From positions 1 to 6,754 of the forward strand of contig CANBUA010000259.1 of the NCBI GenBank assembly GCA_947372535.1: a stretch of DNA of 6,754 nt, written 5' to 3'. This DNA is from Burkholderiales bacterium. GTDB taxonomy: Bacteria; Pseudomonadota; Gammaproteobacteria; Burkholderiales; Burkholderiaceae. Below, piece after piece: positions 1 to 6,331 of this stretch. The first letter of the stretch is position 1; each line of letters starts with the position of its first letter. Both the position numbers and the translations under genes were made by a program. The notes under the pieces were generated by a model. The model made no database searches. It saw nothing but the letters and a program-made list of their open reading frames with translations, and was not told where the DNA came from.

Positions 1-1386
1 GCCCAAAACCCCGATCACGTCAGCATGGCGCTGTTCTGTGACTTTGAAAACGTCGCCCTCGGTGTGCGCGACGCCAACTACGACAAGTTCGACATCAAGC
101 GCGTGCTGGAAAAGCTGCTGCTCAAGGGCAGCATCGTCGTCAAGAAGGCCTATTGCGACTGGGAGCGCTACAAAGGCTTCAAGGCCACCATGCACGAGGC
201 CAATTTCGAGCTGATCGAGATCCCCCATGTGCGCCAGTCGGGCAAGAACTCGGCCGACATCCGCATGGTGGTCGATGCCCTGGACCTTTGCTACACCAAG
301 GCCCACGTCAACACCTTCGTCATCATCTCCGGCGATTCGGATTTCTCGCCCCTGGTGTCGAAGCTGCGCGAGAACGCCAAGCAGGTGATCGGCGTGGGCG
401 TGAAGCAATCCACCTCGGACCTGCTGATCGCCAACTGCGACGAGTTCATTTTTTATGACGACCTGGTGCGCGACAACCAGCGCCGCCAGCAGGCGCGCGG
501 GAATGAGGGCAACGATGGCCGCGACAACAACGCCAACCGCGAGCCCCAGCAACGCCGCAGCCCCGAAGAAGAGCGCAAGCGCAAGGACGAGATGGCCAAG
601 CGCCGCGCCAAGGCCATCGACATCGCCTACGAAACCTTCGATGCGCTGATCAGCGAACGCGGCGACGGCGGCAAGATGTGGGCCTCGGTGCTCAAAGAAG
701 CCATCAAGCGCCGCAACCCGGGCTTCAATGAAAACTACTTTGGCTTCCGCACCTTCGGCAACCTGCTGGAAGAGGCCCAGGCCAAGGGCCTGATCGCCTT
801 CGGGCGCGACGAGAAATCGGGCGCCTACGTGTACCGGCCCAGCGCCGAGGCTCAGGCGCAAGCCCAGGCCACCCAGGGCAATGTGGAGATGCCGGTCGAC
901 AGCGCTGTCGAAACCGCGCCCATGGAAGCGCCCGCAACCGAACCGCGCCGCGGACGTCGCTCGCCCTCGCGCCGCGCCGAAGTGGCTGCCGAAGCGTCCA
1001 TGCCGATTGAGCCCGCCCCCACCCCGGAGCCCGAAGCCATTGAACAGGCGGAGCCCCTCCCTGAAACTCAACGTCGCTCGCGCTCAGGCAGAGCCCGAAG
1101 TGCAGCAGCTGAAACGGATACCGGTACAGGTACGGGTACAGGTTCCGACACAGTTTCTGCCACGGGTGGCGCCCGTCAGGGGCGCGGTGGCCGTGGTCGA
1201 GGGGGCAAAGCCGCCCTGGCCGCATCCAACGAAGCGAGCGACGCCGGCAACATGGCCGCCGAAGCCCCGGCAACGGTGCCAGCGCCGCCCGTTGCGCCAG
1301 AAGCGGCCGAGCAGCCCAAAGCGGCCAGCCGTCCGCGCCAGCGTCGCAACAGCGCAACGACCGCGCGCCGCAAAGCGGACGCCTGA
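1..1386 (+). CDS. NYN-domain (PIN-like) ribonuclease with OST-HTH/LOTUS domain and RGG-type tail, 5' end probably outside the window
   Basis: Likely a metal-dependent ribonuclease or RNA-binding regulator in the cytoplasm. Numbering from the ATG at base 25 (453 aa): residues 1-147 form an NYN/LabA-type PIN-like fold. Candidate catalytic acidic residues are D6 (in FCDFENV), D78 and D84 (in SADIRMVVDAL), and D104/D106 (in SGDSDF). Residues 150-195 are a charged linker. Residues about 195-272 look like an OST-HTH/LOTUS winged helix (MWASVLKEAIKRR, then FRTFGNLLEEA and a final AYVYRP strand). Residues 275-453 are low-complexity Ala/Pro/Glu/Arg, with an RGG-like patch at 386-394 and a basic C-terminus. 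NYN plus OST-HTH is a known bacterial combination that resembles part of eukaryotic limkain-b1/MARF1. The frame is open to base 1, ATG 25 has no Shine-Dalgarno sequence, and the first catalytic Asp lies only five residues after it, so translation probably begins upstream; ATG 25 is the alternative. The RNA target is unknown. Confidence 0.85.
   Translation, partial: AQNPDHVSMALFCDFENVALGVRDANYDKFDIKRVLEKLLLKGSIVVKKAYCDWERYKGFKATMHEANFELIEIPHVRQSGKNSADIRMVVDALDLCYTKAHVNTFVIISGDSDFSPLVSKLRENAKQVIGVGVKQSTSDLLIANCDEFIFYDDLVRDNQRRQQARGNEGNDGRDNNANREPQQRRSPEEERKRKDEMAKRRAKAIDIAYETFDALISERGDGGKMWASVLKEAIKRRNPGFNENYFGFRTFGNLLEEAQAKGLIAFGRDEKSGAYVYRPSAEAQAQAQATQGNVEMPVDSAVETAPMEAPATEPRRGRRSPSRRAEVAAEASMPIEPAPTPEPEAIEQAEPLPETQRRSRSGRARSAAAETDTGTGTGTGSDTVSATGGARQGRGGRGRGGKAALAASNEASDAGNMAAEAPATVPAPPVAPEAAEQPKAASRPRQRRNSATTARRKADA
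1123..1146 (+). repeat. Short tandem hexamer (GGTACN) inside the NYN gene
   Basis: Three GGTAC-A/G hexamers lie back to back at 1123-1140, followed by a degenerate fourth unit (GGTTCC). They are in frame and encode alternating Gly-Thr in the disordered tail. Copy-number changes would keep the reading frame, so any effect would be on linker length only. Confidence 0.6.
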
Positions 1387-1404
1387 AGGGCCTTGATCGC
1401 CATT

Positions 1405-1443
1405 GCAAAAATAAGGGGGCAAGTCAGCCCCTGCTCGCCCCCT
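1405..1443 (-). terminator. Terminator-like hairpin with its T-tract on the minus strand
   Basis: A perfect 7-bp stem pairs 1414-1420 (AGGGGGC) with 1437-1443 (GCCCCCT), with a 16-base loop. A competing 5-bp stem pairs 1416-1420 with 1427-1431 around a 6-base loop. Read on the minus strand, either stem is followed by TATTTTTGC, as in an intrinsic terminator. On the plus strand no T-run follows, so it is a poor terminator for the NYN gene. No credible minus-strand gene lies upstream of it, so it may stop antisense transcription through the lipoprotein gene. Confidence 0.5.
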
Positions 1444-1459
1444 GAATGCAGGCATCCAC

Positions 1460-1505
1460 CATCAGGATGATGACCCAGCGCCTCTGAGTCATTAACATCC
1501 TGATG
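1460..1505. repeat. Imperfect long hairpin (10-bp plus 5-bp inverted repeat) ahead of the lipoprotein gene
   Basis: CATCAGGATG at 1460-1469 is the exact reverse complement of CATCCTGATG at 1496-1505. The pairing continues inward with ATGAC (1470-1474) against GTCAT (1488-1492), leaving a 3-base bulge (TAA, 1493-1495) and a 13-base loop. A small GTTT-GCG-AAAC palindrome overlaps its right edge at 1505-1515. Only three T residues follow, so it is a weak terminator at best. Its place 32 bases before the start codon also fits an operator or a 5'-leader structure. I see no convincing -35/-10 promoter pair in the gap. Confidence 0.55.
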
Positions 1506-1527
1506 TTTGCGAAACAGTTGCTTGCAT

Positions 1528-1532
1528 GGGAG
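1528..1532 (+). promoter_or_regulatory. Ribosome binding site that favours the ATG at 1538
   Basis: GGGAG lies 5 bases before the ATG at 1538. The in-frame ATG at 1526 has no such site upstream. The ATG at 1562 has only a GGGG run 5 bases before it. Confidence 0.55.
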
Positions 1533-1537
1533 TGTGT

Positions 1538-4177
1538 ATGTCGGTGTGTTCTGGGGTGCGCATGCACCGAGCTTGGCAATCCGTGGCAAGCGCCACCCTG
1601 TTGGCGGTCCTGGCCGCGTGCGGCGGCGGCGGCGGGGGCAGTTCTTCGACACCTCCCCCTCCAGAGACCAGCCAGCCGGCATCGGTCGACACCCGCAGCG
1701 GCGACAAGATCCGGCTGGGCGGCGTGGTGTCCAAGGGTTTGCTGGGCAATGCCGATGTGCGCGTGCTGTCGGTCAAGACAGACGGCACGATCGATGAAAG
1801 CGGCAGCCTGGCCACCGGCGTCACTGCGGACGACGGCAGCTACCTGACCTCCGAGTTCACCATCACCGGGCCTTTCGTGGTCGAAGTCAAGGCCAAGCCT
1901 TGCAGCGACACCACCATCGGCACCAATTGCTCCTATCACCAAGACGAAGTCAAGGGCGCCAGGCAATACCTGCCCACGGCCTTCCAGATCCGCGCCATCG
2001 TCACCGCCGCGCCGGCAAATGACCGTGTCAACGTCACCCTGTTCAGCGAGTTCGCCATCCAGGCTGCGCTCAAGGCCGCGGGCGGGCTGAACACCGCCAA
2101 CATGACCAAGGCGCAGAGCATGGTGAACAACCTGTTCGGCACCACCGACCTCAACACCGTCATCCCCAAGACCTTGGGCAACAGCCTGACGCCGGCCGAA
2201 GCCCGTCTGGCTGCCTTGCTCAAGGCCGCGTCCACCGTGGCCAGCAATGCCACCGCGCTGGCCAACATCGGTTGCGCGACCGAGACCTCGGGCACGCCTG
2301 AAGCCACGCTGTGCGTTGTCAACAAGCTCTCTGGCAACGCCAACACCAGCAAGTACGTGGGGGACACCCCGGCCGTTGCGGCAGAACTGGACAAGGCGCT
2401 GCAAACCGTGGTGACCGCGGCCAACAGCGCCGAACTGACGGCCGTGGTGAGCACCACCAGCGACAAGCTGACCAACGAGACCCTGAGCGTGCCCGCCCCG
2501 GCGAACACGACCGTGGGCGCCTACGACGCCATCAAGGCGCTTTTCAATGACCTCGTGAACACCGCCCGCAGACTGCTCACAGCCACGGACGGCGAAAAGA
2601 CGCTGCAAGAAGCGCGCGCCTTCGAAGCACAAGCCAAGGACCTTCAGGTGTCGGGCGACACGCTGATCGACGACAGCATCGCGCTCGAAATGGGCGTGGA
2701 ACTGTGGCGCAAGTTCGAGGTGAGCCAGGCCAAGGTATCGCAGTCCCAGCACCGGGACCTCGCCAACCCCAGATTCCTGCCCGCGGGTGTGCACTGCAAG
2801 CTGCAGAAGGCCAATGGCAACGATGGCTCGGGCAACCCCGTCTATGCCGACGCCGTGATCACCGATGCCCCGGCTGACATCGCGCGCGCCACCTGCCGCG
2901 CCGACTACGCCTACAACGTCAACTTGAGCACAGGTGGGCCCACCTACACCGCGTTCAGCGGCAGCCACATCTTCGTCATCGTGCGCACCACCCCCTCCGA
3001 CAACCAGCACTACACCTACAAGAGCGTGGCGGTGAACGACCGGCGGCAGGTGACCATCGACTGGGGCAACCAGCAAGCCTCGGACACCGCGCCCGACCAA
3101 CGGGTGTTCCTGCAAAACGCGGCGGGCACCGGCACGCGCACCTCCACCAGCAACATCGGCAACGGCACCCCCGATGCCACCCTCGTCGCCGTTTGGGCAG
3201 GCAGCATGACCGTGTCCAGCTTCGACACCGATGGCACGCCCAACGGCCTGCAGATCAGCGGCGACATCCCTGAGAAGATGATGACCGACGGCAGCCTGAC
3301 CCATGCCGCCACGTCACCCAACCTGGCCCACATGCAACTGAGCGACAACGTGACCGCGCTGACAGTGGGCACGCACCACGAAGGCACGTTCGCTGGCACG
3401 ATGGTGGCCATCGGGGCAGACAACAGCACCGTCATCTACACGCTCAGCCTGGCCAATGGCGAGCTGACGGTGGACAACGAAGAGCTGACCTACGCCAAGT
3501 TCACCGGCACGCTGCTGGCGACCACGTCGAAGTTCGTGGGCACCGTCGACGGCACGCGCACCCAGTTCGTTTCGGTGGACAGCCCCAACGCCACCATCAC
3601 CGGCAAGCTGTACCACCTGAGCACGCCGACCGACACAACGACCACGCCGTTCGTCGAAGCCAAGATCAGCTACGAAGGCGACAACAGCCACTTCGACAAC
3701 GTCAGCCCCTACAGCACCAGCAACTACCGGATGCACAAGGTGGAGTTTGATGGCTACATCACCGCCCCCGACAGCCCGAAGATCCGCGTGGCCTTCACGG
3801 GTGCGGGCAAGCAAGTCACCGCCACCTACCAGTTTGGCATGGACACAGCGGATGCCGTTTCGGGTGACTTCTTCGTCTACAACAACGACGGCAGCCTGAA
3901 GCGGGATGTGACGTTCAGCTTCCGATCGCCCGACACCAGCAACGGTCAAGCACGTCTGCTCACCGACATCGTCGACCCGACCAACAAGGTGTCCTTCTCG
4001 TTTGGCTACAACAGCCACAACAACGCCAATGACATCAACAAGGCCGACACCTGGGCCGACATCCTGGTCAATGGCGTGACGCGAGGCAAGCTGGACACCG
4101 ACACCGGTTCACTGCCCAAGGTGTTCCTGGGCAACGGCGAGAACTTCTCGCTCGACACCGGCACGATCCAGTACTGA
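1538..4177 (+). CDS. Large secreted lipoprotein of unknown function, with poly-Gly tether
   Basis: About 879 aa from ATG 1538; ATG 1526 and ATG 1562 are the alternatives, and all three keep the signal peptide. A basic N-terminus (RMHRAW) leads into a hydrophobic stretch ending in the lipobox LAAC. The Cys codon is at 1619-1621 (residue 28), so signal peptidase II processing and lipid anchoring are expected. Six Gly and a Ser/Thr/Pro linker follow, as in many Burkholderiales lipoproteins. Residues about 56-120 resemble a small beta-sandwich of the carboxypeptidase-regulatory type (GGVVSKGLLGNADVRV, then ATGVTADDGSY). Residues about 170-395 are mostly predicted helix and Ala-rich. Residues about 415-879 are beta-rich, Thr/Asp/Gly/Asn-rich and contain several F-x-G strand motifs. 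Six Cys after the anchor fall into three pairs (122/131, 246/259, 420/453), suggesting periplasmic or surface disulfides. No enzyme motif was recognised. Two barrel genes follow on the same strand. Confidence 0.85.
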   Translation: MSVCSGVRMHRAWQSVASATLLAVLAACGGGGGGSSSTPPPPETSQPASVDTRSGDKIRLGGVVSKGLLGNADVRVLSVKTDGTIDESGSLATGVTADDGSYLTSEFTITGPFVVEVKAKPCSDTTIGTNCSYHQDEVKGARQYLPTAFQIRAIVTAAPANDRVNVTLFSEFAIQAALKAAGGLNTANMTKAQSMVNNLFGTTDLNTVIPKTLGNSLTPAEARLAALLKAASTVASNATALANIGCATETSGTPEATLCVVNKLSGNANTSKYVGDTPAVAAELDKALQTVVTAANSAELTAVVSTTSDKLTNETLSVPAPANTTVGAYDAIKALFNDLVNTARRLLTATDGEKTLQEARAFEAQAKDLQVSGDTLIDDSIALEMGVELWRKFEVSQAKVSQSQHRDLANPRFLPAGVHCKLQKANGNDGSGNPVYADAVITDAPADIARATCRADYAYNVNLSTGGPTYTAFSGSHIFVIVRTTPSDNQHYTYKSVAVNDRRQVTIDWGNQQASDTAPDQRVFLQNAAGTGTRTSTSNIGNGTPDATLVAVWAGSMTVSSFDTDGTPNGLQISGDIPEKMMTDGSLTHAATSPNLAHMQLSDNVTALTVGTHHEGTFAGTMVAIGADNSTVIYTLSLANGELTVDNEELTYAKFTGTLLATTSKFVGTVDGTRTQFVSVDSPNATITGKLYHLSTPTDTTTTPFVEAKISYEGDNSHFDNVSPYSTSNYRMHKVEFDGYITAPDSPKIRVAFTGAGKQVTATYQFGMDTADAVSGDFFVYNNDGSLKRDVTFSFRSPDTSNGQARLLTDIVDPTNKVSFSFGYNSHNNANDINKADTWADILVNGVTRGKLDTDTGSLPKVFLGNGENFSLDTGTIQY

Positions 4178-4197
4178 TCCACCCTCCCCCCTCAGCC

Positions 4198-4219
4198 GCC
4201 CTCATCTCGAGGGCCGTTT
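4198..4219 (+). terminator. Possible weak terminator or attenuator between the lipoprotein and barrel genes
   Basis: GCCCTC (4198-4203) pairs perfectly with GAGGGC (4209-4214) around a 5-base loop, followed by CGTTT. The T-run is short, so partial read-through into the barrel genes is plausible. It could set lower expression of the barrels than of the lipoprotein. Confidence 0.4.
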
Positions 4220-4232
4220 GTCATCGTTCAAC

Positions 4233-4236
4233 AGGA
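4233..4236 (+). promoter_or_regulatory. Ribosome binding site of the first barrel gene
   Basis: AGGA lies 6 bases before the ATG at 4243, a normal spacing, and supports that start together with the complete signal peptide that follows it. Confidence 0.6.
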
Positions 4237-4242
4237 CTCCAC

Positions 4243-5148
4243 ATGCCGAAGCTGCACAAAGCCCTTGTCGCCTCCCTGGTGCTGATTGCCGGAGCCGCAC
4301 AGGCCCAGTTGCTCCCCGATATCAAGCCATCCGCAGACCGAGGCTTTTCTTACTTCCTGGGTGTGGCACAGCAGACCACCAGCTATTCTGAAAAGCCTTC
4401 GATCTTCAAGGTGTCCATGGCCACCAAGACCCGATCGGCCATGCTGGTATCTGGTGCGCTGTACGCCTTCAATGACGACGTGCTCATGTCACTGGACAAC
4501 CTGAGCACCTTTGCACCGGTCAGCAGCCGGGAGACCTGGACGACCAGCGCCAGCACCCTGCCGGTGAAAGACGCCACCACCGGTAACTGGGTGGAGACCC
4601 CTGTCACCGGCCCGTTGCTGCAAACCGATCGCTTCAGCCTGAGCCAGAGCAACACCCGCGTGTTGGGATACCTGCGCAGCCTGAAGCACACCTTCTTCGT
4701 TGGCGGCTTGAATTTTCGTTCGCAATCGTTCAAGCGCTACGACTTCAGGGTCTACCAGAGCCAGATCGTCAGCGATCAACCTATCCCCACAGAAGAGACC
4801 AGCAGCGAACTGGTGGCGGAATTGGGGCTGGCCTTTGAAAGCGAGCGCGTGAAGGCCTCCGCCACCCACTATGGTTTTCGCGTCACGGTAGGCACGCCCT
4901 TGTGGCGCAGAACGACCAACACGAACTACCCGGACTACAGCTTTGACAACCGCGCCGGCTGGGATGCCAACTTGGAAGGCCGCTACAGCTGGGCCTTGAC
5001 GGACATCGTCCACATGGGCTTGTGGGGCAAATACAGCTTTTCGGAACGCAGCAAACAGGTTTTCTCGGAAGGCAGTGACAAGTTCGAACTGCCCCAATCC
5101 CACCTGCGCTCCACCACCGTCGGCGTCGAGCTGCTCTGGAAGCTCTGA
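4243..5148 (+). CDS. Predicted outer-membrane beta-barrel protein of unknown function (301 aa)
   Basis: The N-terminus is a Sec signal peptide: a basic MPKLHK start, a hydrophobic core at residues 7-19, and an AQA-Q cleavage site after residue 21. The mature part has no Cys and shows alternating polar/hydrophobic strands, for example 64-76, 150-161, 187-199, 203-217, 241-251, 255-266 and 290-301, with loops rich in Ser, Thr, Asn and Asp. It ends in VGVELLWKL, an amphipathic final strand with an aromatic near the end and a hydrophobic last residue, compatible with BAM-mediated insertion. About 280 mature residues would suit a barrel of roughly 12-14 strands, which is an estimate only. The stop codon overlaps the next start (TGATG), so the two genes are probably translationally coupled. 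Codon use is somewhat less GC-biased than in the neighbours (TTT, TTG, TCT and AAT occur more often). I do not recognise the family; transport, anchoring or lipoprotein export are all possible. Confidence 0.8.
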   Translation: MPKLHKALVASLVLIAGAAQAQLLPDIKPSADRGFSYFLGVAQQTTSYSEKPSIFKVSMATKTRSAMLVSGALYAFNDDVLMSLDNLSTFAPVSSRETWTTSASTLPVKDATTGNWVETPVTGPLLQTDRFSLSQSNTRVLGYLRSLKHTFFVGGLNFRSQSFKRYDFRVYQSQIVSDQPIPTEETSSELVAELGLAFESERVKASATHYGFRVTVGTPLWRRTTNTNYPDYSFDNRAGWDANLEGRYSWALTDIVHMGLWGKYSFSERSKQVFSEGSDKFELPQSHLRSTTVGVELLWKL

Positions 5149-6263
5149 TGCCTGTTCGGCATCTTCGGCCCGTCGTGCAGGCCACGGCCACGCTGGCGCT
5201 GCTGGCCACCCAGGCCAGCAGCCACGCCCAGCCGCTGTGGCCTGACGGCGCCGAGCTGACCCTGAGCACCGAGCGCTTCAGCGATCCCTTGCCCCTGTCG
5301 GACCTGCTGGCCAACCGCCTGGAAGGCCTGCGCCCACGTCACGACCACAGCCTGATCTACCTGCGCGATGAAGCCCGCATCACCGCGCACTGGGCTTCGC
5401 TGTCGCTGAGTGCACTGGCGCGGCAATCGGCCACGCTCACGGCCGACCGGGGCGCCACGGTGCTCACCCAGGACATCGCCGCATCGGGCCCGCCTGCGGG
5501 CGACTACGACACCCAGGTGAGGCTGCGATTGCGCGGCTTCGCCGGCTGGGGCCTGGCGCTGGCCTGGCAGGATCAGTGGGCCGCAGCGGGCCTGCAGTGG
5601 CGTGTCGGCCTGCAAGGCCTGCAGCTCCAACGCCTAGTGACGCGGGACGTCAGCGGCTGGGTGCACTTCGATGCCCTCAGCGCCGGCTACGCCACCCAGC
5701 TGCAATCCGAACAGTTCAACGATCGCCACCACTATCCCTTCCAGGGCCCGGCCAACTCGGAAGGCTGGGGCGTGCTGGGCAGCCTGCACCTGGCCTGGCA
5801 GGCTTCGCCAGACTGGTCATGGCATGCCGGCATCGACGACTGGGGGCAATTGCGCTGGAACCGCATCGCCCATGAAACGGCCATGCTGGACACCCAGGTG
5901 ACCCACACCGACGGCCAGGGCAACGTGGCCTATGCCCCGCTGATCCAGGGCCGCAACAGCCAGGACACGCTGACCCTTGCGCCCATGGCCACGCTGAGCG
6001 CCGGCGTGAGCTGGTCGTGGCAAGCCAGCCGAGCCGTGGAGATCGACCTGCGCAGGTTCATGGGCACGCAACCCTGGTTGCCCTACAGCGGCGTGCGCAT
6101 GGACCTGGGTGGCTGGGAGGCACGCACGGGATGGCTGTGGCATGAACGCGCGCTGCAACTGGGGCTGAGCCATGGGCCCTGGCAGGTGCAGGCCGCTGCC
6201 GATGCGCTGGACGGATCCGCCCACACCCGGCAGCTTCAGCTGAGCTGGCGGCAAGGCTGGTGA
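5148..6263 (+). CDS. Trp-rich predicted outer-membrane beta-barrel protein of unknown function (371 aa)
   Basis: The start overlaps the preceding stop by one base (TGATG), with a weak GGAAG site at 5138-5142, which indicates translational coupling. The signal peptide has Arg at positions 4 and 7, a hydrophobic stretch at about 12-23 and a likely SHA-Q cleavage after residue 27. The mature chain has no Cys and is unusually rich in Trp: 22 in 371 residues (about 6%), many in alternating strand patterns such as 134-151, 217-237, 289-291 and 323-331. These would suit aromatic girdles of a membrane barrel. Residues 315-371 look like the last strands, and the protein ends in a C-terminal Trp (QLQLSWRQGW), fitting the aromatic end of BAM substrates. 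It lacks the TPR and DUF560 parts of Slam exporters. The family was not recognised. It is probably made with the barrel before it and may form a complex with it or with the upstream lipoprotein. Confidence 0.8.
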   Translation: MPVRHLRPVVQATATLALLATQASSHAQPLWPDGAELTLSTERFSDPLPLSDLLANRLEGLRPRHDHSLIYLRDEARITAHWASLSLSALARQSATLTADRGATVLTQDIAASGPPAGDYDTQVRLRLRGFAGWGLALAWQDQWAAAGLQWRVGLQGLQLQRLVTRDVSGWVHFDALSAGYATQLQSEQFNDRHHYPFQGPANSEGWGVLGSLHLAWQASPDWSWHAGIDDWGQLRWNRIAHETAMLDTQVTHTDGQGNVAYAPLIQGRNSQDTLTLAPMATLSAGVSWSWQASRAVEIDLRRFMGTQPWLPYSGVRMDLGGWEARTGWLWHERALQLGLSHGPWQVQAAADALDGSAHTRQLQLSWRQGW

Positions 6264-6284
6264 GCGCGCGGCGCAGCGGCCATG

Positions 6285-6308
6285 AAAAAGGGCCGCGGAT
6301 GCGGCCCT
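6285..6308 (-). terminator. Intrinsic terminator of the TraF-like gene
   Basis: A perfect 8-bp GC-rich stem (6289-6296 with 6301-6308) encloses a GGAT loop on the plus strand. On the minus strand it runs directly into five T residues (complement of A 6285-6289). It begins 23 bases after the stop codon of the minus-strand gene. The plus side has no T-run, so it is mainly a minus-strand terminator, although the stem could also slow read-through from the plus-strand barrel gene. Confidence 0.85.
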
Positions 6309-6331
6309 GGTGGTCGATCGGATGAATCGCT

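Noticed and set aside
725..1408. Minus-strand open frame of 227 codons opposite the NYN gene
   Set aside because: It is a low-complexity Arg/Pro/Cys-rich shadow without a ribosome site or recognisable motif, and the NYN frame explains the region.
1387..1537. A sigma-70 promoter in the gap before the lipoprotein gene
   Set aside because: TTGATC at 1393-1398 resembles a -35 box, but no acceptable -10 box lies at the right distance, and other candidates are equally weak.
1424..3304. Long minus-strand open frame (626 codons) opposite the lipoprotein gene
   Set aside because: Its Gly/Val/His/Arg-rich composition is typical of the antisense of a GC-rich gene. The plus strand here has a complete signal peptide, lipobox and domain pattern.
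4489..5630. Overlapping minus-strand frames opposite the two barrel genes
   Set aside because: They have no family resemblance, export signal or ribosome site, while the plus-strand frames have signal peptides and barrel-like endings.
5148..6263. Slam-type surface lipoprotein exporter for the Trp-rich barrel
   Set aside because: Slam proteins have N-terminal TPRs and a DUF560 barrel, and neither is recognisable here.
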